A DNA stretch of 64,000 bases from Hysterangium stoloniferum (taxonomy: Eukaryota; Basidiomycota; Agaricomycetes; Hysterangiales; Hysterangiaceae). Positions 45,829-59,393 of this stretch are shown here, piece after piece (within the stretch, counting starts at the first letter, position 1; every line of letters begins with the position of its first letter). A model generated the notes under the pieces. The model saw only the letters and a list, made by a program, of their open reading frames with translations. It was not told the DNA's origin and did no database searches. The stretch lies in assembly GCA_015178975.1 (NCBI GenBank), contig WHVD01000017.1, positions 930,001 through 994,000 of the forward strand. The letters are read 5' to 3'. The position numbers and the translations under genes are program-made.

Positions 45829-48800
45829 ATTATCTTGTCGGCGTATTGTAAGGCACACCCATCGTATCTTGTGGGTACGCCTTGAATAAAATGTGGGTGT
45901 AAAGCCGAAATTTTAATGACGCATTTCATCGATTCGCGGATAATGTGATTGAATGTGAGACTTGCAAGGCATTGAACACCGCCTCAAACTCACCGCCCTC
46001 TATAGCTTTCTTCGGTCAAATTGCATAAGCATTTGCCTACTTTTACGTGCATCTTAGTGCTTCAAAGTGCTTACTTGGCCCCCTCTTTTGAAAGCGACAG
46101 ACAGAGGGTTATAAACCTCAAGTCTGGGAAAGTTTCCCCAAAAGACGGGAACGCTACTTGTGGAGGCGCATGGACAGGTCGCGTCGGATGGCCGCCTAAG
46201 GGCGAGCTCCGCTGGACAGGTTGGGATGCTGTGCCGGTAGCATCACAGTGGAAATTGTCCCATACATGGAGGGCGGGAGGCCCACGCTCCAGGCTGTTGG
46301 GCTGGGCGGCGGGGCAATGGGGTGGCGTTGGGGGGGATAGGAGTATAAGGGGGACAAAGTAGGGGGCGCTTCATCTAGTGAATTATTCAGTGACAAAAAG
46401 CTTTGACAGTAACTAGAAAATACATACCTTGTGGATGTGAATGCATCGCATGTGCGCCGACAGCAGGTCGTGAGACACCACTGGGAAATTATACGAGCCA
46501 GTGTGGCGCCTTTGAGATGGATGAGAGGACGCCGGCGAACCAGAACACTGTTCATAATCTGATTGCCATCTCACATATAAGAGTATGGTAGTGGGTGAAG
46601 CATAGTGTACCTTCTGAATACAGGCACGACTCGAAAGGACGTGCCGTTGCATCATAAAGAGAGGCGACGGTAATGGACACTTGAAAAGGACACGGTGAAA
46701 ATGCCGACATCGGTGTTCCAGAAGACTCCTCATAGTCAAATGGGGGGTTATAGCAAGAGTATAGCGGGGCAGGAAACACCTTACCTTTCGAATACGAGCA
46801 CATCTCGTGTGGGTGCGCCATTGGATTGTAAGCGTGAGGGGGTGCAAAGCGCAGCTGGGGTGGATAGGGCGGCGTGAGGAAGACCGAGGATGGGGATGGC
46901 ATACAGTCCGGGAGACCGATTCTCGAAGCTTGTTCAGGGTACAACACTTGAAATATGTGGGGCGAGGACATGGCTGTGCATTGGTAAGATAGACTGGTAT
47001 ACAATTTGGAATGGTCGAAAAGCAATGGGAGATTTGACAACTACGCAGGAAGATGAAGAGCATGCTGTGATCCGACAATTATCATATCTGAAGGAATATG
47101 TAAGTGTATCAGGCAAAATTGAGAAGATGAGACATACAGAAAAGCCACGAAGGTCGACGTTATCTTGTCTTGCTGCTGCCAGCAATTGCTTTCTCTCAAC
47201 CTCCCACCTGTTTCGTTCCTCGGCAAACTTTGCTCTTTCCTCTTCCCTACCCTCTTCCCTCATGGCCTGTTCAAGTGCTCTGCGTTCAGCTTCGCGTCGC
47301 TCTTGTGCTTGGTGGATCAGTATTGGTTTTCCAATACCCTCATCACCATATCAGAATACCAATAGCATTGACTCTTAAGGAGCGTGTATTGGTAGATTAA
47401 AGGTTGCAAGATCTCCGTCTCTGGCTGCTGAGGAAGCCTGGTTGGAGGAACAATACAACAACAGTGGGAAGTGGGGTCTTATTCCTCTGCACCAATGAAA
47501 GGAAGAGCATGTTTTAGTTGTGGCTGGTAAATTTCAGGAGGAACACGTTAGAGTTGTTAGTGAGGTGCATGTGATGGATATGGGGATTCAATTGGAGGCT
47601 TACAATTGGTGACATCATGCTCCGACTTCCTATCCATTTGCTTCATCCGGCGTAATTCCAGTGCTTTCGTATTGGCGATAATGGGACCACGCTCTACTGT
47701 AGTTGCATTGTCACAGATTAGTTTACACCAGGACTCGACATCAATGGCGCGCGGGCACTCTTGAGATGTGATGGCTTTGGGTTCGACCATGTGAAGAAGT
47801 CGTAGAAGGATAGGAATAAAAGACTTGGTAAAGGATGTTAGTGAGAATGGCGAGCTTCGCTGGACTTTTGACGACCTCATTATCATCAACTGTGAACTAC
47901 TTGTAGTTATGCGATCGATTGATACAGCCACGATAATAACTACTTGCGTGTGCAATGACAATCCAACGTGGGTTTGGCAGATTAGTTTTCAGTGCAAGTT
48001 TTTGCCAAAGGGAGAGTGGTTCAATCAGAATTGAATTTCGTTGCGGGAAGGGCCGCACCCTCACACAAGGGAGTCATTATCCTGACGAGGTCTATCTACT
48101 TTTTCAAATCGCGCCTAACGTGAAGGTTATGTGCAAAATCCCTTTATTTATTTCTACTCAAGTAGGCATACGAACCATAACGCTAGGCTATGGCATTGGA
48201 AACGCAGCAATATAAACCAAACCCAATGGTGCAAAAATTGAGCAAACCCCACATCCCACACAACGCTCTCTTTCTCTCCATCGATCCGCTACCCGTATCA
48301 GGAATCCCCCTTAACCTAACCTCAACACTCAAGCCTCTAGTGTTTGTGTCAGCTGACGGGGTCACTTCCTTGCCATATGCCATATCGTCCAAGGAGATCG
48401 CGCCGACGTTTGTTTGTGCACTTGAACGACGACGGTGCCTACCCATTTGGAGTGTGTAGTATGGTGTGAGCGGGATGTATTGTTAGTCATGATTTATCTG
48501 TCCATTATAGATGGATCAAAGCCCGAGAGAGGTTGGTCCTACTTATATGGACGGACAACGAAGCTCGACATTATGTGTTAAACAAATTCCACCTTGCTGT
48601 TAGATTTTTTTAGAGCTCCCACCGATTTGTGCGACAAGAATGCCTGGAGTATCCCAACCTTGTCGTCACAAAACGTGACATGAGTGACTCAAATTTCATT
48701 AGTCACCCCTTGCTTAAAATCAATCTAACTCTCAGATCGTCCGAAAAATAACTATTATAGAAAGAAGCGTTCTACGCTTTGGATATCTTTTAAGATCCCC

Positions 48801-48870
48801 ACCACCTCCTTGGTTATCAAAATATCACCAGATCCCTTGTGGGTTTTATCGTCAGATCGTTCATCGTAGA
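45829..48870 (-). other. Possible coiled-coil/Pro-rich gene on minus strand (about 46.2-47.9 kb), unresolved
   Basis: Minus-strand frames suggest parts of one gene. 47961-47557 contains IDVESWCKLICDNATTVERGP and ALELRRMKQMDRKSE. 47320-47160 reads as a charged coiled coil: EAERRALEQAMREEGREEER, RWEVERKQLLAAARQD. 46990-46200 gives Pro/Ser/His-rich segments (YPPQRHPIAPPPSP). I could not connect them by consistent splice phases, so no CDS is called. 47962-48870 holds nothing I can support except the ArgRS promoter. Confidence 0.35.
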
Positions 48871-51281
48871 ATGGCATCTCAACCTCAATCTTCTACCTCC
48901 TTTCGATCATTTGGCCTACCAGAAGATATACCCCATATTCCTGGAGTCACAGAGCCTCAACTTTGCATATTAGACTCATTTCGAACGGCCATTGCACGTC
49001 GAATAGTGGAGGCGTATCCACAGCTTACTCTTGAAAAGGTCAGCAACACGCGACCAGTTTCGTCCGGGCTGCTGATCAGTCGCTCAGGTTTACGATGGTG
49101 TAGATTACGGAAAGAAGGGCGTAGATTTCACTGTTGCGCTGCCCCGATTCAAGCTAAAAGGCAAGCCGGACGAGCTAACGAAGAAAGTAACAGAATCGGT
49201 GAGGAGTTATTTTTTTTTAACGGGTTTATGCTCATCTTTTGTTGCAGTTCAAACCGGATGCATGGGTCGAGTCTGTCGAGGCCGCTGGACCCTTCTTGCA
49301 CTTCCAAGTTAATGGCCTGACACTGAGCCGCCATGTCCTTAATCAAATCGATAGACTCACCAATAAAAGCCCGTCTGGCCAACCAGAATATGGCCGTAAT
49401 GAGAGTGGCAAGGGAAAGAAGCTCGTAATCGGTAAAATACCTCCGCTATGAATCTTCAACCTTTCTGATCGATCCTTTAGAGTATTCTTCTCCGAATATT
49501 GCAAAGGAATTCCATGTCGGTCATCTTCGATCCACGATTATCGGACAATTCTTATGTAATCTCCACCGGGCATGTGGCTGGGACGTCACATCCATCAACT
49601 ATCTAGGAGACTGGGGTACCCAAGTTCGTTTCTGCGAACATATCGTGCGTCTTCCGCGCGCTGACTCTTCTGTCTAGTTCGGATATGTCGCCTACGGGTT
49701 TCAAAAATACGGTTCGCAGGAGGAGCTAGCCAAAGATCCTATCAAGCACCTCCTTGATGTCTACGTCAAGATCAATGCTGACGCACGACAATCAGAAGAA
49801 ATGGGTGCCAAGGTCAAGGCTGAGGCACAAGGTTTCTTCCGTCGAATGGAAGAAGGTATCCAGGTGCATCCTGTTGAGGAAGGCATCATGCTGATCGCTT
49901 TATAGGTGATGAAGAAGCGCTGGCCATCTGGCGAACATACCGTGATCTGTCCCTCAAAAAGTACGAACAAGAGTACGAGACGCTTAACGTAGCATTCGAC
50001 GTCTATTGGGGTGAAAGCAAAGTCGGCAAGCTATGGCAAGACAAATGCGTCACTCGTGGCGAGGAGCTCGGCGTCGTCGAGACAGTGGACGGCGCTAAAC
50101 TCATCAATCTTGAAAAGTGGAAACTTGGCAAGGCCATTTTGCGAAAACGAGGTATGGCAGCCAGGCCACAGCGTCTCTCCATTGTTACGGTGCCCTGACA
50201 TTCGTCCCAGACGGGACGTCAATCTATTTAACGCGTGACATCGCAGGCGCAATTGAGCGCTACGAAAAGTACAAGTTCGACAAGATGATTTATGTCGTCA
50301 GCGCGCAGCAGGACATGCACCTTTCGCAGTTCTTCAAGGTCCTGCAGCTCATGGGCTTCGACTGGGCGGATAAGCTCGAGCATGTCAATTATGGGCTTGT
50401 GATGGGCATGAGTACGCGTAAAGGCACAGTGGTGCTTTTGAGTGATCTCATTAGGTGAGTGTGCTTTGGCTTGAGCTTGGGGTCGTCTTGATAGGTGCTG
50501 AATGTGGTGTGTGGTGCTGTAGGGAAGCCGCATCAGTCATGCACGAACAGATGAGGAAGAACGAGGATAAATACAACGCGGTTGAAGATCCCGAAGGGAC
50601 AAGTCGTGAGATCGGCATCACAGCAATCAAGATACAAGACATGGCTGCAAAGCGGTTTGTTTTTTTCTCTCTTCAGCCTTAGTGACTTGCTGAGCTGATC
50701 GGACGGTGCAGAATCAACAACTACACGTTCAATTGGGATCGTATGAAGTCTTTCGAGGGGGACACTGGCCCGTATCTCCAGTATGCGCATGTCCGACTTG
50801 CATCCATGGCTCGTCGGAATCCGCAGCTCTTACCCATGCCGCCCGCGGAGGAGATAAAGACGGAGCTTTTGGTGGAGCCCAAGGTACTACCCAGGATTGG
50901 TTGTGGTTGAATTCTAACGTATCATTGTACCAGGCACGTGAAATCGTGATGCTCCTCGCCTCATACCCCGACATCGTCAAAGTCGCCATGAAAACCCGCG
51001 AGCCGAGTGGGGTCGTTACATTTATGTTCAAGTACGTTCCATGTTTCACTGCCATCTCTTCCCGTGTGTTCCCTCGCATCAAGCATCTCTAACGCTTTCC
51101 CCATTTTCTCTCCACTTCCAGGCTCGCACATGGCATCAGTGGTGCCTGGGAAGTGCTCCCCGTCAAGTCCGAGACTGACATTGAAAAGGCGAGGGCGCGA
51201 TTGTTCATGTTTATCTGTGCGAGGGATGTCCTTGGTGCAGCGATGCAGTTGTTAAGTATTAAACCTTTGGAGAGGATGTGA
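48871..51281 (+). CDS. RRS1: Arginyl-tRNA synthetase (cytosolic), 11 exons, 611 aa
   Basis: Exons: 48871-49038, 49088-49198, 49248-49431, 49481-49623, 49678-49855, 49906-50151, 50211-50454, 50523-50654, 50712-50883, 50934-51031, 51122-51281; 612 codons in phase. The N-terminal Arg-tRNA-recognition domain comes first. [22 protein letters not shown] follows, with the class I HIGH-type motif HVGH at about residues 166-169. [14 protein letters not shown] and [16 protein letters not shown] are typical ArgRS segments. [11 protein letters not shown] at about 410 stands for the KMSKS loop. The C-terminal DALR anticodon-binding domain ends [13 protein letters not shown]. It charges tRNA-Arg. No mitochondrial targeting peptide is obvious from this start. 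The gene is intact. Confidence 0.96.
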
Positions 51282-51667
51282 GCTTCAGATTGGATTGAAG
51301 GCGTGGGTGCGTTTTCGGGTTGGAGCAATGCTGTTGAATTTAGTGAACAACGCGCATGATATATGATACATACGTCGGTAGATATGTTACTTAATAGGTG
51401 CCAAGTGGCCAATACTAGCAAGGTCACTTATGAAATGGTAAAGAGGTTGCTTGCTAGAAGGACTTGGGGTTACAACTGCAGTACTAGGTTGCATTCATCA
51501 CGTTGGTTGAAATATTCTGGCGAATCTTTGGGTCCGTAATTTCCCTCTTAATGTCCTTATCTTTCTTTAATGGCGAATGTATGTCAAGTTGGGAGACTTC
51601 TCAGTGTCACGGTGACCGTGACCAATCAGCCCGCTTCCATGTGAGTCTTCCATCAACTGTACTACTT

Positions 51668-52711
51668 ATGACGAGTGACATTGTAATAACAACCCTAGCA
51701 TCGAAGGATGGTGTTGAGATCTACGCAGAAGCAGTAGGGGATCCATCCAAGCCGCACGTCGTCTTCATTCACGGCCTCGGCCTTTCGTCAATTGTTTGGG
51801 ATTCTCAGTTCCATGACACACAGTTGATCAATAATACCTATGCTGTAGGGAGAAATATTAGGAGACCGCTAGCATTTGTGGCTCATTAATTCTTGCAGGT
51901 TCGATATGATCTGCGAGGACACGGACGCTCTGGCAAGCCTCTCGACTTGACGGCGTGGCGTTCAGATAGATTCGCAGAAGACTTTTATGTTGTGGCCAGT
52001 GCATTTAAGCTCAATAGACCTATTTTAGTCGGGTGGTGAGTCTGATTCTACGGGGAAACGCGTATTTAATAATATTTATGAAACTTCCCATCTTCCAAGG
52101 AGCTACGGATGCACTCCCGCGGTTGATGTCGTTAATCGCTTTGGGGCCGAGTTTTTGGGTGGAATTGTTTATATTGGAGGATTACCATATACAAGTGCTA
52201 ATCATATCGTTACCGCCTCCCAGAAGGTGGCCATTACTGGCCTTTTAAAACACAACGATCCTGAGGACTACCGGCTGGCTCTGCCAGACTACATTAAACA
52301 CGTAGTTAATAATCCCGATGCAATCCCTTCCGAAATCCATCAATCCTGGACTACAACAATGGCTTCACAGCCATTGGCAGTATTTCGACGAGTCCTCAGG
52401 CGAGAACAGGACGTTGGTCGGTTTTGGGAACGAGCGGGCCCAGTCCTTCCTCTCTTGGTCATTCACGGACAGCGGGATAACATATGTGATCATGACGCGG
52501 CTATTGCAGAGGCCCGTTCTAAGTTCCAGAGAGTAGACATAGAAAGCTGGCCTGATGTTGGTCATGCGCCATTCCTGGAACGGCCGCAGTTATTTAATGC
52601 CGTAGTGTTGGTCTGGGTGCAGAAGGTTAGTTCGTGGTTGATATTTGAATTTGAAGGAAGCGTAATATTTCTGTGCAGATTTGTGTGCAGCAATTTAAAT
52701 CTCATTTATAG
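51668..52711 (+). CDS. Alpha/beta hydrolase, 4 exons, 290 aa
   Basis: Exons 51668-51844, 51899-52035, 52100-52625 and 52679-52711 join in phase to 291 codons. FIHGLGLSSIVW is the oxyanion-hole strand and VRYDLRGHGRSGKP the usual following loop. The nucleophile elbow GWSYG is formed across intron 2. HGQRDNICD gives the acid and DVGHAPFLE the catalytic His, so the Ser-Asp-His triad is complete. The C-terminus, FNAVVLVWVQKICVQQFKSHL, is short. It is probably a soluble esterase or epoxide-hydrolase-like enzyme; the substrate is unknown. ATG 51668 was chosen because it directly precedes conserved sequence; an in-frame upstream start is possible. Confidence 0.9.
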
Positions 52712-53620
52712 AATGGAATCAATTGATCCATAGTGAAGCCGCTTATAGTGCATCTATTTTATTCCCCTCTCAAATAGCTTTCCATAATTTATTCATTGTG
52801 TGAAAGGTCCTTCTAGTTTCCCTGACCGTGCATGTTCTCTTCATTTTGCCAAACTATCGCTATGAAAAATTCCCCAGTTACCTTCACTTTCGTCAACTTC
52901 ACGGTAATAAGAAGGAATCTGGAAGCTTTTCATACATTTTATGGGAAACAAACTGAATCGCATGGTCTTTTCCGGACCTTGCAGTTGGGATCAGTGGAAA
53001 TGGACGAACATGGGGAGCAAACAGCCAATGAAATTACATGTAAAAAGATTTAGTCTGTATCGTTCCCGTTAATAAACCACCACAACATCAAGCCGCCAAT
53101 CAACTTCTCAGGAACCTTTCCCAGATCAGCCGATTTGTGAAATGATATCGGGTAATCTATTGCGTTGTATTTAAATGAAAAAAAAAAAAAAAAGTCAGTG
53201 CCCCCACGTTACTTGGATAGAGAGTCGAAATATGCACTCTCTGGCGAATGCAGTGGCGGGAGTGGAGATATTCTTCAAGGCCTTGTGCGGTCATTATAGA
53301 AGGCAAGACCAGCCGCTTTGAGTATGCATAACGCGATAGTAGAGCTCGCTGTATCGAACAAAGTACTTTTCGGGACTACTCTACGGATAATCAGGCCGAC
53401 GGAGGGTGATCGTGTGTTTACATAAGCATCAGGTTGCTCGTCGTTTTCTACAACCAGTCCTTCTTTCCTCATCTTCTACCACACTCCCTCGAGGGCTCAG
53501 GCTAGAGAGCACTCAACGTCTAGATATAATAACGGTTATAACAACGTGAGTATTACATGAAAAGGTCTTTAAATCCAGGTTGAAGCGTGTTTGCGAAGGG
53601 CCATTGATGACCGAGCTCCA
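52712..53620. other. Intergenic, no gene supported
   Basis: It contains a poly-A run near 53178-53193. A minus-strand frame at 53275-53472 has no motif. Confidence 0.5.
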
Positions 53621-55874
<2,254 letters not shown>

Positions 55875-56223
55875 GCTGTTATGTCATCATTTTTATGGTA
55901 TTCTATTTATACTGTATACATTATGGAATTGTCTTGCGTGCATCAGTATTATAGCGTCAGGTCTTTTGAAGTATGAGACCTTTCTTAAGCCAACCATACC
56001 GAGTAGGGAACTATTGGTGTGATAGGAGGCGACTTCGGAGTCCAAAGAGCATAAAAGGAAAAAAGAAAAGGCTATTGAAACTTGAAAGGTTTATGTTGAA
56101 TGATGAAGAAATTGTTGAAACAGTTCGATATGTAGCTGAAGATCACCCAGAACATTGTGAGGGATAAGATGTAAGCAAGCTCTAAGGTTGCTTTCCCACA
56201 GCCCCACAGATGTGGTGATACAT

Positions 56224-56460
56224 TGGGTGACTCCCTACACTGCGATTTGGCAATATTTGGTTCCATTGTTGTCCACATTCCATTGCTCTCACATGCCATT
56301 GTCCTCACCTCCCATTGTTCCCCCACTAGTATATAATATGTACATGTGGATTTTCAATAAAGCAGTGGTTAGTTCCCATCACTCATTCTCGTCTGTGCGC
56401 CTGCGGCAGATACTAGTCTTACTGTGCTTATCTAAGCACTCAGGTTCCCAGGAACTTACA
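56224..56460. repeat. Probable solo LTR, Copia-like, copy 2
   Basis: Colinear with 11934-12160: CTACACTGCGATTTGGCAAT, GTATATAATATGTACATGTG and GCCTGCGGCAGATACTAG match its left, TATA and right parts. The pentamer TACAT occurs at 56219-56223 and 56457-56461 and may be the target duplication, which would set slightly different ends. No internal region remains. Confidence 0.5.
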
Positions 56461-56601
56461 TAATTGCCTAACTAGGTAATTTACAAACTACTGCACCTTC
56501 AGTGCGGAGCAGAATAATACAAATATCAGAAAAATATAGGGAGTAACATAGAACATCATAAAACTGTAATATCATACTATAGCAGACACTTGATGTGGTT
56601 C

Positions 56602-58182
56602 CTAGCCCCAGATGTTATCCCTTCTACTGTTGGGATTGGGCTGCGAGGGATGAATGTGTTGACGTCCTTGCCCAGGGTAGTTAGCATTGGTGAATGTCGG
56701 GTCGTCAACAGTTTTTCTCTTGCGATCAAACACCATTTTACTAGATTTATACCTGTCCTGTACCCACAGTTCATTCGGTAAACTACAGCCCTCCTCTGCA
56801 GCAACCATATGTAGATACCATACTGCCAACATGATGGTGAGTCGTTGACCGTTGTCATTCCATCTTATAACAGGGGAAATTTCGACATGACCATGTTTTG
56901 ATATTTCTCGACCGGAGGAATCTTTTTTCGCCACCCTACGAAAACACCGTAAACCAGTGTCACAGATAACATACCCGTACCGCACTTGATGCTGGTATGT
57001 ATAGCATTGTACCTGGGCGAGCGCAGACCAGAACGCTTCTATTTGTTTGTCATCCTCTGAGGTTTCCCAATGTGGCTGCCAATTATTAGAAAATTTAAAC
57101 TCGCCGGGGAGGACGTTGCGACCAGGATCATCTGGCACCGTCGATGCCAAATCTGGGGCCAGCTGTTCATACTGGGTGATACCGCCAGTGGGTACCATTC
57201 TAATCGCCCTAGGGTTCCCCTTTCCGCCAAAAAACTTATGGCGTTCAAGAGGTGACGGAAGATATGCAAATATCAAATTGAGACCATTCAATGACGTATC
57301 TCCCCGAGCAAGGTTTTGAAGTCTGTGCGGAAGTAAACCGAGGAGGGACTTGAATTGGGGTTCTTTGAATCGTTCGGAATAGACAAGCTTGCGAAATTCA
57401 TTTGCTTGTAACTTGAAGTCATCATTGATCCATGGAAGGATCTGCTTAACCTTGAGATCCAATGGCAGCAATTCCACGATTTTTTTCAGATCGTTTCTGT
57501 TTTTACACAAACGTTCCGGAATTGAGTGTTGGCTGAGCACGTTTCTGAGCGATAGCGCTACTAGGAAACAAAGAGCCTGGTCAGTGGGCGGATTTTGAAA
57601 GATGCGAGCAGTTTCGATTTGATCACTATCGTTACTGACTTCGCCCCGAACGGTGAAATGTGTCTTTAAATGACTTCCTATTTCATTCGATATCTGTGTA
57701 TCGGTGGCCTTTGTCTGGATGTCCCACCCATATTGATCGTTAAGAATCTCTGCTACCATTTGGCGAGGCAACGCCTTGATAACTTGTTGCGAAATATCTG
57801 GATTTCCTTCAACGTTAGATATAAAGTCTTTAAGGACGATGGATACGGGAGAACTGAAAGTGACATCCAACGCGTAGTTGATTGTTTGGTCTAGATGCTG
57901 TTTAAAAAATTCCACAAAATCCTGTTCCGATTGTATGGAACTTCGAGTATCAACTGGTGGTTGTGGGGCGTATTGTTGGGTCGGGGTATCCAAAATATGA
58001 CTGTACATCGCTATGATGTCCTTGTAGCTGAAGCCTGGCCACCTCTCCGAGAACTTATTAACGTGGTCAGGACCATAAAAGTCTTTCTTGCTACGAGTCG
58101 GTTGAGGGTGGCCTTTGTTATTCGTAACATGCAACTTGGTGAGTTTAGCGGTTAGATACAATGACAACTCCGATTGAGACAT
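56602..58182 (-). CDS. Intronless 526-aa protein with PD-(D/E)XK nuclease-like region
   Basis: One uninterrupted frame starts at ATG 58182 (MSQSELSLYL); an upstream in-frame ATG at 58200 is possible. Residues 1-330 are predicted mixed alpha/beta with no recognised domain. Residues about 345-410 read DDPGRNVLPGEFKFS, then QIEAFWSALAQVQCYTYQHQVRYGYVICDTGL. The D...ExK spacing (GEFKF at 360-364), a downstream Gln-rich helix and a hydrophobic strand fit the PD-(D/E)XK fold. A similar module precedes the kinase in fungal FunK1-type proteins and in Crinkler-like effectors. The C-terminal 60 residues are basic and polar. It is divergent from the kinase-like gene at 58484, and a fragment is duplicated at 60664. 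The fold assignment is an inference from motif and context. Confidence 0.75.
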   Translation of the reverse strand: MSQSELSLYLTAKLTKLHVTNNKGHPQPTRSKKDFYGPDHVNKFSERWPGFSYKDIIAMYSHILDTPTQQYAPQPPVDTRSSIQSEQDFVEFFKQHLDQTINYALDVTFSSPVSIVLKDFISNVEGNPDISQQVIKALPRQMVAEILNDQYGWDIQTKATDTQISNEIGSHLKTHFTVRGEVSNDSDQIETARIFQNPPTDQALCFLVALSLRNVLSQHSIPERLCKNRNDLKKIVELLPLDLKVKQILPWINDDFKLQANEFRKLVYSERFKEPQFKSLLGLLPHRLQNLARGDTSLNGLNLIFAYLPSPLERHKFFGGKGNPRAIRMVPTGGITQYEQLAPDLASTVPDDPGRNVLPGEFKFSNNWQPHWETSEDDKQIEAFWSALAQVQCYTYQHQVRYGYVICDTGLRCFRRVAKKDSSGREISKHGHVEISPVIRWNDNGQRLTIMLAVWYLHMVAAEEGCSLPNELWVQDRYKSSKMVFDRKRKTVDDPTFTNANYPGQGRQHIHPSQPNPNSRRDNIWG

Positions 58183-58483
58183 GGTAATTCTCAACAGCAA
58201 AGATGATAAGGGTGTTTTGTTATCAGAGTGGGCTCGAAGTATTAGCTTATGATGTGTTAGTTTGAATGTAAATACAACCGAGGCTATGCAATCCTGTTAC
58301 CCTAAAGTACCCAAAACAGCATCTCAAGAGGATTTTTTTACGTTCTTTGCCAAAAAAAGTATTTGATCTTATCGGCTTACATAATGTTATATTTAGGAGT
58401 GACGTGTGACATAAACAAGGATACCGTGAAGCACCTATCACCAAACACAACGATCATTCTATACTTGCACCACATTTTCAATT
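58183..58483. promoter_or_regulatory. 301-bp divergent promoter region
   Basis: The region separates two start codons on opposite strands and contains no open frame of note, so it must hold both promoters. No clear TATA on the plus side; ATATTTAGG lies near 58390. Confidence 0.5.
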
Positions 58484-59393
58484 ATGTCTAACTCAAGTGG
58501 CGAGGAGGAAGACAGGGAGATTCTCCGTTCTAATCCTTGGAGAACGAAGGAGGTTATTGCCGACTGGGTCAATTGGGTTTTAGAGACTCCCCAATTCCCT
58601 TGCATTCCACAGTTGGATTCTTTGGAGTACAGCGTTATTGAGACGTTTGATTCGACGAACGACAGCACAGAAGTAATGAAGGTATATACGAAAGTTAATG
58701 GCATCGAGAAACTGGCCATTTTGAAAGTGGTAAGTTCAACTGGAAATGTTGTGGAACTCGGATGAAAATTTTTTTCATTCATAGTATCAGGTCCCATCCA
58801 GATACAGGGATACCAGGCTTGATGGATTCATTCGCGAATTTGTAGCATATTCGAATCTTACTCACTTTGGCCTTTGCGATGAGGGACTGGTGCCTCATTG
58901 TTATGGCTGGTATGATTTTGCTTCGGATGATCCCGTCGTTCTGTCAGAACGCCATCCGTATGTGCCATTTATTTGGGAAGACGAGGTGGCACCTCGGGCC
59001 CTACTTCTGGAGTATCTTGAAGACGCGGTGCCCCTTTCTGCAGAGAATTATACCCCTCAGATGGCTCCTGCTGTACTTGATGCTCTCCGACGGATCCAGT
59101 CCTTTGGAATAATTCATCGGGACACTGAGATACGAAACATAGTCGTACGTCCTGATGGCAATACGTTCTGGGTAAAAGTATCTTTCTCATTAACGTTCGA
59201 GAGTCTGACGATGTTTTAAGATTGACTTTGAGACTGCTTATACTTTTCCGTCTGAAGTGATGGACTCGCAATGGTTCATATATCGGTGTCGTTACGAGAT
59301 GTCGTTAATTTGGACGACCATGTATTATCATATGGTGAGCGCGCGCTCTCCATCTCGGTCTGAAATTCCTTCTAATAGTGTATAAAACGGTGA
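58484..59393 (+). CDS. Short kinase-like protein, 4 exons, 255 aa
   Basis: Exons 58484-58729, 58785-59177, 59221-59334 and 59379-59393 join in phase to 256 codons; if the last intron is retained the frame ends at 59385 instead. AILKV supplies the ATP-binding Lys (about 81), GFIREFVAY a helix-C Glu (about 100), and GIIHRDTEIRNIVV the HRD...N catalytic loop (about 193-200). IDFETAY holds the metal-binding Asp, with DFE in place of DFG. Little more than 40 residues follow, so the usual C-lobe substrate part is missing, as in small atypical fungal kinase/APH-like proteins. The catalytic residues are present and activity is plausible. It is divergently paired with the nuclease-like gene. Confidence 0.8.

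Noticed and set aside
58484-59393. Pseudokinase
   Set aside because: The Lys, Glu, HRD and metal-binding Asp are all present; only the Gly of DFG is replaced, so inactivity cannot be claimed.
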